A stretch of DNA of 64,000 bases from Enterobacteriaceae bacterium UBA7338 (GTDB taxonomy: Bacteria > Pseudomonadota > Gammaproteobacteria > Enterobacterales > Enterobacteriaceae). Below, one piece after another: positions 8,042 to 16,743 of this stretch. The stretch covers positions 186,001 to 250,000 of the forward strand of contig DKPJ01000017.1 in the NCBI GenBank assembly GCA_002480085.1. Direction: 5' to 3'. A program made the position numbers and the translations under genes. Under the pieces are notes generated by a model. The model made no database searches. It was not told the DNA's origin and worked only from the letters and a program-made list of their open reading frames with translations. The number at the start of each line of letters is the position of its first letter. Within the stretch, counting starts at the first letter, position 1.

Positions 8042-9400
8042 TTACGCAACGTCTTCGTACTGCGGAACCGGGTTGCGGAAGCTTTTGGTCACGCAGGCCA
8101 GGTAGACCAGACCAATACCGCCCCAGATCAGGCCCAGAATCATTGAGCTTTCTTCCAGGTTCAGCCACAGCGCGCCCACGGTCAGGGCACCGCACAGCGG
8201 CAGGATCAGGAACTGGAAGTGATCTTTCAGGGTCTTGTTACGCTTCTCACGGATCCAGAACTGCGAGATCACCGACAGGTTAACGAAGGTGAAGGCCACC
8301 AGCGCACCAAAGTTGATCAGCGCCGTCGCGGTCACCAGGTCAAAGTTAATCGCCAGCAGGGCAATCGCGCCAACCAGCAGCACGTTCCACGCCGGAGTGC
8401 GCCATTTCGGGTGCACGTAGCCAAAGAAGCGGCTCGGGAACACGCCGTCACGACCCATCACGTACATCAGGCGAGACACGCCCGCGTGCGCCGCCATACC
8501 TGAAGCCAGTACGGTGATGGTCGAGAAGATCAGCACGCCAAACTGGAAGGTTTTACCCGCCACGTAGAGCATAATTTCTGGCTGAGACGCATCAGGATCT
8601 TTGAAGCGGCTGATGTCCGGGAAATAGAGCTGCAGGAAGTAGGAGGCAAAGATAAATACCAGCCCGCCAATCAGCGCCGTCAGGAAGATCGCTTTCGGGA
8701 TCACGCGCTCGGCGTCTTTGGTCTCTTCCGACAGCGAAGAGATGCCGTCAAAGCCGAGGAACGAGAAGCAGAGGATGGTCGCACCGGTGATCATCGGTAC
8801 TACGTGCGCGCCTTCAGACCAGAACGGACGGGTGCTGGTCAGCGTACCCGCACCTTCACCGTGCGCCACGCCGTAGATAATCAGGCCGACGATGGCCGCC
8901 ACAATACCCATCTGCAAAATAACGATCAGGGTGTTGAAGTTGGCAACGGATTTAATGCTGCGCAGGTTCGAGATGGTCATAAAGGCCACCAGCGCCACCA
9001 CAAAAATCCACGACGGCACGCTGGGTACCAGCGCTTCAAAGTAGATTTTAGCCAGCAGGATGTTGATCATCGGCATGAACAGGTAGTCCAGCAGCGACGA
9101 CCAGCCCACCATAAAGCCAACCGCCGGGCTAATGGATTTTTGGGCATAGGTATAGGCTGAGCCAGCGGACGGGAAACGGCGCACCAGTTTACCGTAGCTC
9201 AGCGCAGTAAAGAGAATAGCCACCAGCGCAAACGCATACGCGGTCGCGACATGACCATCGGTCAGACCAGAGACAATGCCGAACGTATCGAACAGCGTCA
9301 TCGGCTGCATATAGGCAAGACCCATCATAACAACCGGAATCAACGTAAGCGATTTACGCAGTTCCACGCGAGAGGTTTTTGGAGTAACGTTATGCGACAT
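8042..9400 (-). CDS. plaP: PlaP low-affinity putrescine importer (APC family)
   Basis: 452 aa, the E. coli PlaP (YeeF) length, with near-identical sequence including MSHNVTPKTSRVELRKSLTL at the start and PVPQYEDVA at the end. It is an amino acid-polyamine-organocation transporter with about 12 membrane helices; in E. coli it is a proton-driven putrescine symporter that supports surface motility. Conserved features include MTLFDTFGIVSG in helix 1 and the GFDGISSLSEETKDAERVIP loop. The 20-aa gene yoeI overlaps its first codons in another frame. It ends at the terminator shared with sbcB. Confidence 0.93.
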   Translation of the reverse strand: MSHNVTPKTSRVELRKSLTLIPVVMMGLAYMQPMTLFDTFGIVSGLTDGHVATAYAFALVAILFTALSYGKLVRRFPSAGSAYTYAQKSISPAVGFMVGWSSLLDYLFMPMINILLAKIYFEALVPSVPSWIFVVALVAFMTISNLRSIKSVANFNTLIVILQMGIVAAIVGLIIYGVAHGEGAGTLTSTRPFWSEGAHVVPMITGATILCFSFLGFDGISSLSEETKDAERVIPKAIFLTALIGGLVFIFASYFLQLYFPDISRFKDPDASQPEIMLYVAGKTFQFGVLIFSTITVLASGMAAHAGVSRLMYVMGRDGVFPSRFFGYVHPKWRTPAWNVLLVGAIALLAINFDLVTATALINFGALVAFTFVNLSVISQFWIREKRNKTLKDHFQFLILPLCGALTVGALWLNLEESSMILGLIWGGIGLVYLACVTKSFRNPVPQYEDVA

Positions 9401-9452
9401 GGTCAGCCCCCATTACGGCGAATGCCGTCGCAATAGCAAAAAATTGCCCCAT
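9390..9452 (-). CDS. yoeI: YoeI, 20-residue small protein overlapping plaP
   Basis: This frame encodes MGQFFAIATAFAVMGADHVA and matches E. coli YoeI (MGQFFAYATAFAVKENDHVA) at 15 or 16 of 20 positions from memory. It has an AGGAAAG ribosome site 7 nt upstream of the ATG. The stop codon lies 11 nt inside plaP in another frame, so the two genes overlap and may be translationally coupled. It is mostly hydrophobic, consistent with a small membrane-associated peptide. The role is not established; position suggests a link to plaP expression or polyamine response. Confidence 0.82.
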   Translation of the reverse strand: MGQFFAIATAFAVMGADHVA

Positions 9453-9556
9453 TTTGTTTCTTTCCTCAGCGACAACGACTGTCGGTTTTTAAATGTGTAT
9501 CTATCCGGTACGAAGCCCGGCCTCTTGGATTTAAATGACGTTTTGATGCAAAAAAA

Positions 9557-9581
9557 TAACCGACGCGTTTAACGTCGGTTA
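9557..9581 (-). terminator. Terminator downstream of yeeY
   Basis: An 8-bp stem AACCGACG/CGTCGGTT with a 7-nt loop is followed on the minus strand by TTATTTTTTTGC. It lies 84 nt past the yeeY stop and ends the yeeZ-yeeY direction before yoeI/plaP. The rest of 9453-9664 holds no gene I can support. Confidence 0.8.
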
Positions 9582-9664
9582 GTATCATTTTTTGCAGGCG
9601 ACATATTTTGCCCCAAACTGAGGCGCGATGACAAGATGGCATACCGCCATCAGGCCATTCTTTT

Positions 9665-10594
9665 TTAACTAACGCCTGATTCACGGCCACTCACCGGCGT
9701 GTAAACGCCAGCGATCGCACTATTTGCTAAAATTTCCGTGCACCACCAACCGCTTGCCAGCCCTGCGGTCTGCTCATTCCAGCCGATCCACACCGGTTCG
9801 GCAGAGAGTTGCGCCACCACCTGTTTCTCTACCAGCGCACCGCTGTTTATAAACAGCTGCGCCAGATAGCGTGGCAGATAACCACAGCCCAGACCGCCAA
9901 TGAGCAGATCCAGTTTAGCCTTAAAATCAAAAACGGTGATCGCCTCCTGATCTTCCAGCAGCAGCTGCGAGCGCGAGCAGCCAGGCCTGGCCTCCCCGAC
10001 AACGATGGCGCGGTGGCGTTTGATCTCCCGCCGGGGTAGCGGCTCTGCCGCCTGGGCCAGCGGATGGTGCGGGGCAACGGCAAAGACCTGCTCCAGACTG
10101 CCGAGCCTGGCAAAGCCAAAACCGCTCAGCGAGGGCGGATCGTGCAGCGCCCCAACGATAATGTCGGCCCGCCCCTGGATCAGCGCCTCCCACGACCCCG
10201 ACAGCACCCCGTTAACAAACTTCAGCCGGGTTACGCTGTGCTGCTGATAAAAGGCGTCGATAAGCGGCATTAAAAGTGAGAAGGGAAAGGTATCATCTAC
10301 GCCAATGGTGAGGTGGTTCTCCCAGCCCTCGTTAAGCTTAATGGCCTGCTTCTCCAGCTCACGCACCGTGTGTAGCACCTCCCGCCCCTTCTCCAGCAGC
10401 ATCTGCCCGGTGCGGGTAAACTTTGCCCGATGCCCGCTGCGGTCGAGAAGCTGGATGTTGAGATCGCTCTCCAGCTTATGCACGGTATAGCTAAGCGCCG
10501 AGGGGGTTTTGTAGAGCTTCGCCGAGGCCGCAGCAAAGCTGCCCTCTTTCTCGAGAGCGTCAAGGATAACGAGAACATCCAGCAATGGTTTCAT
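9665..10594 (-). CDS. yeeY: YeeY, LysR-family transcriptional regulator
   Basis: 309 aa. The N-terminal winged helix-turn-helix (about residues 1-62: ALEKEGSFAAASAKLYKTPSALSYTVHKLE) is typical of LysR regulators, followed by a helical linker and a periplasmic-binding-protein-like effector domain (about 90-300). It closely matches E. coli YeeY, whose targets and ligand are not established. It lies 43 nt downstream of yeeZ on the same strand, so the two may be co-transcribed. Confidence 0.92.
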   Translation of the reverse strand: MKPLLDVLVILDALEKEGSFAAASAKLYKTPSALSYTVHKLESDLNIQLLDRSGHRAKFTRTGQMLLEKGREVLHTVRELEKQAIKLNEGWENHLTIGVDDTFPFSLLMPLIDAFYQQHSVTRLKFVNGVLSGSWEALIQGRADIIVGALHDPPSLSGFGFARLGSLEQVFAVAPHHPLAQAAEPLPRREIKRHRAIVVGEARPGCSRSQLLLEDQEAITVFDFKAKLDLLIGGLGCGYLPRYLAQLFINSGALVEKQVVAQLSAEPVWIGWNEQTAGLASGWWCTEILANSAIAGVYTPVSGRESGVS

Positions 10595-10637
10595 GTTCGC
10601 CCCACAGGGTAAGCGACCAGTTCCCAGGCTGCTGCCC

Positions 10638-11462
10638 CTACTCCATCGGCATGATCAGCGGATCGGGGTACTGATATTCAAACCCTAGCTCATTGGTGAT
10701 GCGGCTCCCGTCAACGCGCTTGCCTTTGCTGCCGGCACCGCTATCGGTAAACTGCGGCGGCTCCAGCCCCAGCTGGCGTGCCATCACCGGATAAAATTCG
10801 GATCGCGCAGGGTGCCCGGGCGCGCAGAGATTGTAGATGTGCCCGCCCTTCGGCGACTGCAGCAGCAGCGTAATCGCGGCGATAACATCTTCCAGATGCA
10901 CCAGATTGACGCCGTGGCTACCGTCAGGCGCGGTTTTGCCGGCAAAGAAGCGGCCCGGATGGCGGCCCGGCCCTACCAGTCCGGCAAGGCGTAGAATATC
11001 TACCGAAGTGCCCGGCAGGTTGTGCAGCCACTCCTCCAGCTCCTTTAAGGTGCGACCGCTCTGGGTCACCGGCTGCAGCGGCGTGCTCTCTTTAACGTTG
11101 CCCTCTGCATTACCATACACCGAGGTTGAGCTGGTAAAGATAATGCGCGGGATACGCCTGGCCAGTGCGCTATCGACTATCTCCTGCACCGCCTGGAGAT
11201 AGAAGGTATCTCCGCTTCCGCTACGCCGGGCAGGCAGCGTGACCACCAGCGCATCCACGTTCATCAGGGCTTCCAGATCGTCAGCATCACACACCAGCTC
11301 CGGTTCGAGCTTCAGCGGATAGCTCTCAATGCCGCACATGCGCGCCGCCTCGACGCCGTCGAGGGTGGTTTTGCTGCCGGTCACCTGCCAACCCTTTGAC
11401 TGTAACGAGAGCGCCAGCGGCATCCCCAGCCAGCCTAAACCGACAATCGCGACTTTTTTCAT
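10638..11462 (-). CDS. yeeZ: YeeZ, NAD(P)-binding epimerase-like protein
   Basis: 274 aa, the E. coli YeeZ length. A Rossmann dinucleotide site is at the start (VAIVGLGWLGMP, residues 4-15), followed by an SSTSVYG motif near residue 110 and a C-terminal epimerase-like region ending in GFEYQYPDPLIMP. It belongs to the extended short-chain dehydrogenase/epimerase group, but lacks an obvious YxxxK pair, so catalysis may differ; the substrate is unknown. It precedes yeeY and is divergent from the his operon. In E. coli yoeB-yefM lies between yeeZ and hisL; here there is only a short intergenic region. Confidence 0.9.
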   Translation of the reverse strand: MKKVAIVGLGWLGMPLALSLQSKGWQVTGSKTTLDGVEAARMCGIESYPLKLEPELVCDADDLEALMNVDALVVTLPARRSGSGDTFYLQAVQEIVDSALARRIPRIIFTSSTSVYGNAEGNVKESTPLQPVTQSGRTLKELEEWLHNLPGTSVDILRLAGLVGPGRHPGRFFAGKTAPDGSHGVNLVHLEDVIAAITLLLQSPKGGHIYNLCAPGHPARSEFYPVMARQLGLEPPQFTDSGAGSKGKRVDGSRITNELGFEYQYPDPLIMPME

Positions 11463-11568
11463 CCTTAATTCTCCCGTCTTTCATACGTTAGGATTAAGGC
11501 TACGCCAGGCAAGCGAAACTGACAATTCTGATGACAAGATGAAATGATTTAATGATGAAAAAAAGCCC

Positions 11569-11598
11569 TTGCTTTCAGCGGGCAAAGTGGTTTAGGTT
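11569..11598 (+). promoter_or_regulatory. his operon primary promoter
   Basis: A -35 TTGCTT (11569-11574), an 18-bp spacer and a -10 TAGGTT (11593-11598) match the well-known his promoter of E. coli and Salmonella base for base over the core. It lies about 40 nt upstream of the hisL ATG. The remaining upstream DNA to yeeZ shows no gene. Confidence 0.8.
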
Positions 11599-11636
11599 AA
11601 TTAACAAGACATGAATAAGCATTCATTGGAAATTTT

Positions 11637-11687
11637 ATGACACGCGTTCAATTTAAACACCACCATCATCACCATCATCCTGACTAG
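11637..11687 (+). CDS. hisL: HisL, histidine operon leader peptide
   Basis: 16-residue leader MTRVQFKHHHHHHHPD with seven consecutive histidine codons, identical in design to E. coli and Salmonella HisL. Slow translation of the His run when histidyl-tRNA is scarce favours an antiterminator over the attenuator at 11751-11786, letting RNA polymerase continue into hisG. The peptide itself has no known other job. Confidence 0.96.
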   Translation: MTRVQFKHHHHHHHPD

Positions 11688-11750
11688 TCTTTCAGGCGAT
11701 GTGTGCTGGAAGACGTTTGGATCTTCCAGTGGTGCATGAACGCATGAAAA

Positions 11751-11786
11751 AGCCCCCGGAAGATCCTCTTCCGGGGGCTTTTTTTT
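11751..11786 (+). terminator. his attenuator terminator
   Basis: A 13-bp stem (11751-11763 with 11767-11779), a 3-nt loop and a run of T from 11780 form a strong intrinsic terminator between hisL and hisG. Together with upstream complementary segments around 11700-11740 it is the attenuator of the his operon. Confidence 0.95.
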
Positions 11787-11821
11787 GAACCTAATTCAGG
11801 CAGGATAAGAGGATAAGCAGA

Positions 11822-12721
11822 ATGTTAGATAACTCCCGTTTACGCATAGCTATGCAGAAATCTGGCCGTTTAAGCGATGATTCACGCGAACTGCTGGCCC
11901 GCTGCGGCATCAAAATCAACCTGCACACGCAGCGCCTGATTGCGCTGGCAGAGAACATGCCCATCGATATTCTGCGCGTGCGTGACGACGACATTCCGGG
12001 GCTGGTCATGGACGGCGTAGTCGATCTTGGCATTATCGGCGAGAACGTGCTGGAAGAGGAGCTGCTGACCCGCCGCGCCCAGGGCGAAGATCCGCGCTAC
12101 TTTACCCTGCGCCGCCTCGATTTTGGCGGCTGCCGCCTGTCGCTGGCTACCGCCGTTGACGAACCGTGGAATGGCCCGGCGGCGCTGGACGGTAAGCGTA
12201 TCGCCACCTCCTATCCGCACCTGCTGAAGCGCTACCTCGATCAGAAAGGGGTCTCGTTTAAATCCTGCCTGCTGAACGGCTCCGTTGAAGTGGCTCCGCG
12301 TGCCGGCCTCGCCGACGCCATCTGCGACCTTGTCTCTACCGGAGCGACCCTGGAGGCCAACGGCCTGCGCGAGGTAGAGGTGATCTACCGCTCGAAAGCC
12401 TGCCTGATCCAGCGCGACGGCGAGATGCCCGCGGCCAAGCAGCAGCTGATCGACAAGCTGCTGACCCGTATTCAGGGCGTGATTCAGGCCCGCGAATCGA
12501 AATACATCATGATGCATGCCCCGACCGAGCGTCTGGAAGAGGTGATTGCCCTGCTGCCGGGCGCCGAGCGTCCGACCATCCTGCCGCTGGCAGGCGATCA
12601 GCAGCGCGTGGCAATGCACATGGTGAGCAGCGAAACGCTCTTCTGGGAGACCATGGAGAAGCTGAAGGCGCTGGGGGCCAGCTCCATTCTGGTGCTGCCG
12701 ATTGAGAAGATGATGGAGTAA
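11822..12721 (+). CDS. hisG: HisG ATP phosphoribosyltransferase
   Basis: 299 aa, the long (self-contained hexameric) form. It catalyses the first committed step of histidine synthesis, ATP + PRPP to phosphoribosyl-ATP, and is feedback-inhibited by histidine through its C-terminal ACT-like domain (about 225-299). The PRPP-binding loop is visible in DAICDLVSTGATLEANGL (about 160-177). A GAGGATAAG ribosome site precedes the ATG. It is the first structural gene after the attenuator; its stop overlaps an ATG just before hisD. Confidence 0.97.
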   Translation: MLDNSRLRIAMQKSGRLSDDSRELLARCGIKINLHTQRLIALAENMPIDILRVRDDDIPGLVMDGVVDLGIIGENVLEEELLTRRAQGEDPRYFTLRRLDFGGCRLSLATAVDEPWNGPAALDGKRIATSYPHLLKRYLDQKGVSFKSCLLNGSVEVAPRAGLADAICDLVSTGATLEANGLREVEVIYRSKACLIQRDGEMPAAKQQLIDKLLTRIQGVIQARESKYIMMHAPTERLEEVIALLPGAERPTILPLAGDQQRVAMHMVSSETLFWETMEKLKALGASSILVLPIEKMME

Positions 12722-12726
12722 TGACC

Positions 12727-14031
12727 ATGAGCTTCAATACCGTTATCGACTGGAACGGCTGTACCCCGGAGCAGCAGCGCGATCTGCTGATGCGTCCGGC
12801 TATCTCCGCCTCGGAGAGCATCACCCGCACGGTGGTGGAGATCCTCGACAACGTAAAAGCGCGCGGCGACGACGCCCTGCGTGAATACAGCGCTAAATTT
12901 GATAAAACCGAGGTGGGCGCGCTGAAGGTCACCGCGCAGGAGATCGCCGACGCCAGCGCCCGCCTGGGAGATGATATCAAGCAGGCGATGGCCGTGGCGG
13001 TGAAGAACATCGACACCTTCCACCAGGCGCAAAAGCTCCAGCCTGTGGATGTGGAAACGCTGCCCGGCGTACGCTGCCAGCAGGTGACGCGCCCGATTGC
13101 CTCCGTGGGCCTCTATATTCCCGGCGGCTCCGCGCCGCTCTTCTCAACGGTGCTGATGCTGGCGACCCCGGCGCGCATCGCGGGCTGCCAGCGGGTGGTG
13201 CTCTGCTCGCCGCCGCCGATTGCCGATGAGATCCTCTATGCCGCCAGCCTCTGCGGCGTGCAGGAGGTGTTTAAGGTGGGCGGAGCTCAGGCTATCGCCG
13301 CCCTGGCCTTTGGCACTGAATCGATCCCTTCGGTGGATAAGATCTTTGGTCCTGGCAACGCCTTCGTGACCGAAGCTAAACGCCAGGTCAGCCAGCGGCT
13401 GGACGGGGCGGCGATCGACATGCCTGCCGGTCCTTCCGAGGTGCTGGTAATTGCCGACAGCGGCGCAACGCCGGATTTCGTTGCCTCGGACCTGCTTTCG
13501 CAGGCCGAACACGGCCCGGACTCCCAGGTGATCCTGCTGACGCCGGATGCGCAGATGGCTGAAGCGGTAGCCGAGGCCGTCGAGCGGCAGCTGGCCGAGC
13601 TTCCTCGCGCCGACACCGCCCGCCAGGCGCTGGCCGCCAGCCGCCTGATCGTGGCGCAGGATCTGGCTCAGTGCGTGGCTATCTCCAACGCCTACGGCCC
13701 GGAGCACCTGATTATTCAGACCCGCGACGCCCGTTCGCTGGTGGATAGCATCACCAGCGCGGGATCGGTGTTTCTCGGCGACTGGTCGCCGGAGTCGGCG
13801 GGTGACTACGCCTCGGGGACCAACCACGTGCTGCCAACCTATGGCTATACCGCCACCAGCTCAAGCCTCGGGCTGGCGGATTTCCAGAAGCGCATGACGG
13901 TGCAGGAACTCTCCCGCGAGGGCTTCTCCGCGCTGGCGACGACCATTGAGACCCTGGCGGCGGCCGAGCGCCTGCACGCCCACAAGAATGCGGTTACCCT
14001 GCGCGTTAACGCCCTCAAGGAGCAAGCATGA
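12727..14031 (+). CDS. hisD: HisD histidinol dehydrogenase
   Basis: 434 aa zinc enzyme performing the last two steps, L-histidinol to histidinal to histidine, with NAD+. I chose the ATG at 12727 (MSFNTVIDWNG), which matches E. coli and Salmonella length and has GGAG 8 nt upstream; an ATG at 12721 overlapping the hisG stop would add only Met-Thr. Conserved stretches include PGPSEVLVIAD-type, QAEHGPDSQ (substrate/zinc) and NAYGPEHL blocks. It is coupled to hisC by a 4-nt overlap. Confidence 0.96.
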   Translation: MSFNTVIDWNGCTPEQQRDLLMRPAISASESITRTVVEILDNVKARGDDALREYSAKFDKTEVGALKVTAQEIADASARLGDDIKQAMAVAVKNIDTFHQAQKLQPVDVETLPGVRCQQVTRPIASVGLYIPGGSAPLFSTVLMLATPARIAGCQRVVLCSPPPIADEILYAASLCGVQEVFKVGGAQAIAALAFGTESIPSVDKIFGPGNAFVTEAKRQVSQRLDGAAIDMPAGPSEVLVIADSGATPDFVASDLLSQAEHGPDSQVILLTPDAQMAEAVAEAVERQLAELPRADTARQALAASRLIVAQDLAQCVAISNAYGPEHLIIQTRDARSLVDSITSAGSVFLGDWSPESAGDYASGTNHVLPTYGYTATSSSLGLADFQKRMTVQELSREGFSALATTIETLAAAERLHAHKNAVTLRVNALKEQA

Positions 14032-15089
14032 GCATTGAAAACCTGGCGCGCGAGAACGTGCGAAACCTGACGCCCTACCAGTCCGCTCGCCGTCTGGGTG
14101 GCAAAGGAGACGTCTGGCTGAACGCCAACGAGTTCCCTACCCCGGTAGCCTTTGAGCTGACCCAGCAGTCGCTCAACCGCTACCCGGAGTGTCAGCCGAA
14201 AGCGGTGATTGAGGGCTATGCCCGCTATGCAGGCCTGCAGCCAGAGCAGGTGCTGGTCAGCCGCGGTGCAGACGAAGGTATCGAGCTGCTGATCCGCGCC
14301 TTCTGCGAGCCGGGCAAGGACGCTATCCTCTACTGTCCGCCAACCTACGGCATGTACAGCGTTAGCGCCGAGACCTTCGGCGTTGAGGCGCGTACCGTTC
14401 CGGCCCTGGAAGGGTGGCAGCTTAATCTGGACGGCATCGCCGACGCCCTTGACGGGGTGAAGCTTCTCTATATATGCAGCCCCAACAACCCCACCGGGCA
14501 GATTATCGATCCGCAGGATATGCGTGCCCTGCTGGAGATGACCCGTGGGAAAGCGCTGGTGATCGCCGACGAGGCCTACATTGAGTTCTGCCCGCAGGCG
14601 ACGCTCAGCGGCTGGCTGGCGGAGTATCCGCACCTGGTGATCCTGCGCACCCTGTCGAAGGCCTTTGCGCTCGCTGGCCTGCGCTGCGGCTTTACCCTGG
14701 CAAGCAGGGAGATTATCGGCCTGCTGCTGAAGGTGATCGCCCCCTACCCGCTCTCGACCCCGGTGGCGGAGATCGCTGCCCAGGCGCTCTCCCCGGCGGG
14801 CATCGACGCCATGCAGGGACGGGTGGCGCAGATCCTCGCCGAGCGCAGCTATCTGACCGAGCAGCTGCGCACCATTCCCTGCGTGGAAACGGTGTTTGAT
14901 TCAGAAACCAACTATATTCTGGTGCGCATCACCGCCTCCAGTGCGGTATTTAAATCCCTGTGGGATCAGGGCATTATTCTACGCGACCAGAACAAACAAC
15001 CCTCTTTAAGCGGCTGCCTGCGGATCACCATCGGCACCCGGGAAGAGAGCCAGCGCGTCATCGACGCCCTACGTGCGGAGCAAGTATGA
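14028..15089 (+). CDS. hisC: HisC histidinol-phosphate aminotransferase
   Basis: 353 aa class II PLP aminotransferase converting imidazole acetol phosphate and glutamate to histidinol phosphate. The PLP lysine is K211 in TLSKAFALAGLRCG; the N153-N-P-T-G and D181-E-A-Y motifs that hold the cofactor are present. It starts with ATG overlapping the hisD stop and ends in an ATGA overlap with hisB. Confidence 0.97.
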   Translation: MSIENLARENVRNLTPYQSARRLGGKGDVWLNANEFPTPVAFELTQQSLNRYPECQPKAVIEGYARYAGLQPEQVLVSRGADEGIELLIRAFCEPGKDAILYCPPTYGMYSVSAETFGVEARTVPALEGWQLNLDGIADALDGVKLLYICSPNNPTGQIIDPQDMRALLEMTRGKALVIADEAYIEFCPQATLSGWLAEYPHLVILRTLSKAFALAGLRCGFTLASREIIGLLLKVIAPYPLSTPVAEIAAQALSPAGIDAMQGRVAQILAERSYLTEQLRTIPCVETVFDSETNYILVRITASSAVFKSLWDQGIILRDQNKQPSLSGCLRITIGTREESQRVIDALRAEQV

Positions 15090-16153
15090 GCCAGAAGTAT
15101 CTTTTTATTGACCGTGACGGCACTCTGATTAGCGAGCCGCCGAGCGACTTCCAGGTCGATAGCTTTGAAAAGCTGGCCTTTGAGCCAGACGCCATCCCGG
15201 TGCTGCTGAAGCTGCAGGCCGCAGGCTTTAAGCTGGTAATGATCACCAACCAGGACGGACTGGGCACGGCGAGTTTCCCACAGGAGCACTTTACCGGACC
15301 GCACAACCTGATGATGCAGATCTTCACCTCCCAGGGCGTGGTCTTTGACGAGGTGCTGATCTGTCCGCACCTGCCTGCCGACGAGTGTGACTGCCGCAAG
15401 CCGAAGGTGAAGCTGGTTGAGGGTTACCTCGCCGACGAGGCGCTGGATAAGGCCAACAGCTACGTGATTGGCGATCGGATGACGGACGTGACCCTCGCCG
15501 AGAACATGGGCATCACCGGCCTGCGCTACGATCGCGAGACCCTGAACTGGCGCGCCATTGGCGACCAGCTGACCAAACGCGATCGCTATGCCCACGTCGA
15601 GCGCAAGACCAAAGAGACGCAGATTGACGTGAAGGTGTGGCTGGATCGCGAAGGCGGCAGCAAAATTAACACCGGCGTCGGCTTCTTCGATCATATGCTG
15701 GACCAGATCGCCACCCACGGCGGCTTCCGCATGGAGATCCAGGTGAAGGGCGATCTCTACATTGACGATCACCACACCGTGGAAGATACCGGCCTGGCCC
15801 TCGGCGAGGCGCTGAAGCTGGCCCTCGGCGACAAGCGCGGCATCAACCGCTTTGGTTTTGTCCTGCCGATGGACGAGTGCCTGGCCCGCTGCGCGCTGGA
15901 TATCTCCGGTCGCCCGCACCTCGAGTACAAGGCCGAGTTTACCTATCAGCGCGTGGGCGACCTGACCACCGAGATGGTTGAGCACTTCTTCCGCTCGCTC
16001 TCCTACACCATGGCCGTCACCCTGCACCTGAAAACCAAGGGCAAAAACGATCACCACCGCGTAGAGAGCTTGTTTAAAGCCTTTGGCCGCACCCTGCGCC
16101 AGGCGATCCGGGTGGAAGGTGATACCCTTCCCTCCTCGAAAGGAGTTCTGTGA
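15086..16153 (+). CDS. hisB: HisB bifunctional histidinol-phosphatase / IGP dehydratase
   Basis: 355 aa fused enzyme. The N-terminal HAD phosphatase (residues 1 to about 165) has D9-x-D11-G-T and a zinc-binding CPH..DECDC cluster, and acts on histidinol phosphate. The C-terminal imidazoleglycerol-phosphate dehydratase domain (about 167-355) carries HHTVEDTGLALGEA and DHHRVESLFKAFGR metal-binding motifs. The frame is open further upstream, but the ATG overlapping the hisC stop is the family start. The fusion is typical of gammaproteobacteria. Confidence 0.97.
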   Translation: MSQKYLFIDRDGTLISEPPSDFQVDSFEKLAFEPDAIPVLLKLQAAGFKLVMITNQDGLGTASFPQEHFTGPHNLMMQIFTSQGVVFDEVLICPHLPADECDCRKPKVKLVEGYLADEALDKANSYVIGDRMTDVTLAENMGITGLRYDRETLNWRAIGDQLTKRDRYAHVERKTKETQIDVKVWLDREGGSKINTGVGFFDHMLDQIATHGGFRMEIQVKGDLYIDDHHTVEDTGLALGEALKLALGDKRGINRFGFVLPMDECLARCALDISGRPHLEYKAEFTYQRVGDLTTEMVEHFFRSLSYTMAVTLHLKTKGKNDHHRVESLFKAFGRTLRQAIRVEGDTLPSSKGVL

Positions 16154-16743
16154 TGAACGTGGTGATCCTCGATACCGGCTGCGCCAACCTGCATTCGGTG
16201 ACCTCCGCCATTGCCCGCCACGGCTATGCGCCGGTGGTAAGCCGCGATCCGGATGTGGTCCTGCGCGCCGATAAGCTTTTTCTACCCGGCGTAGGGACGG
16301 CGCAGGCCGCGATGGACCAGATCCACCAGCGCGAGCTGGTCAACCTGATCCGGGCCTGCACCCAGCCGGTGCTGGGCATCTGCCTCGGCATGCAGCTGCT
16401 GGGCAGCCGCAGCGAAGAGACCCACGGCGTAGAGCTGCTGGGGATCATCGACGAGCCGGTGGTCAAGATGGAGGACGTCGGGTTACCGCTGCCCCATATG
16501 GGCTGGAACCGCGTCTACCCGAAAGCCGGCGATCGCCTGTTTCGCGGCATTGAGGACGGGGCCTATTTTTACTTCGTGCACAGCTACGCCATGCCGGTAA
16601 ACGCCCAGACCATCGCCCAGTGCCACTACGGCGCCCCCTTCACCGCCGCCGTGCAGAAAGATAACTTCTACGGCGTCCAGTTCCACCCGGAGCGCTCGGG
16701 CGCGGCGGGCGCGCAGCTGCTGAAAAACTTCCTGGAGATGTAA
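16153..16743 (+). CDS. hisH: HisH glutaminase subunit of IGP synthase
   Basis: 196 aa class I glutamine amidotransferase. It releases ammonia from glutamine and passes it to HisF. The catalytic triad is C77 (GICLGMQLLG), H178 and E180 (GVQFHPERSG), the same numbering as E. coli. The ATG at 16153 overlaps the hisB stop; a GTG one codon earlier would add a single residue and is not needed. It ends with a 1-nt overlap to hisA. Confidence 0.97.
   Translation: MNVVILDTGCANLHSVTSAIARHGYAPVVSRDPDVVLRADKLFLPGVGTAQAAMDQIHQRELVNLIRACTQPVLGICLGMQLLGSRSEETHGVELLGIIDEPVVKMEDVGLPLPHMGWNRVYPKAGDRLFRGIEDGAYFYFVHSYAMPVNAQTIAQCHYGAPFTAAVQKDNFYGVQFHPERSGAAGAQLLKNFLEM

Noticed and set aside
9466..9690. 74-codon frame between plaP and yeeY
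   Set aside because: It runs through the yeeY terminator hairpin, overlaps the yeeY 3' end and resembles no protein; the supported small gene here is yoeI.
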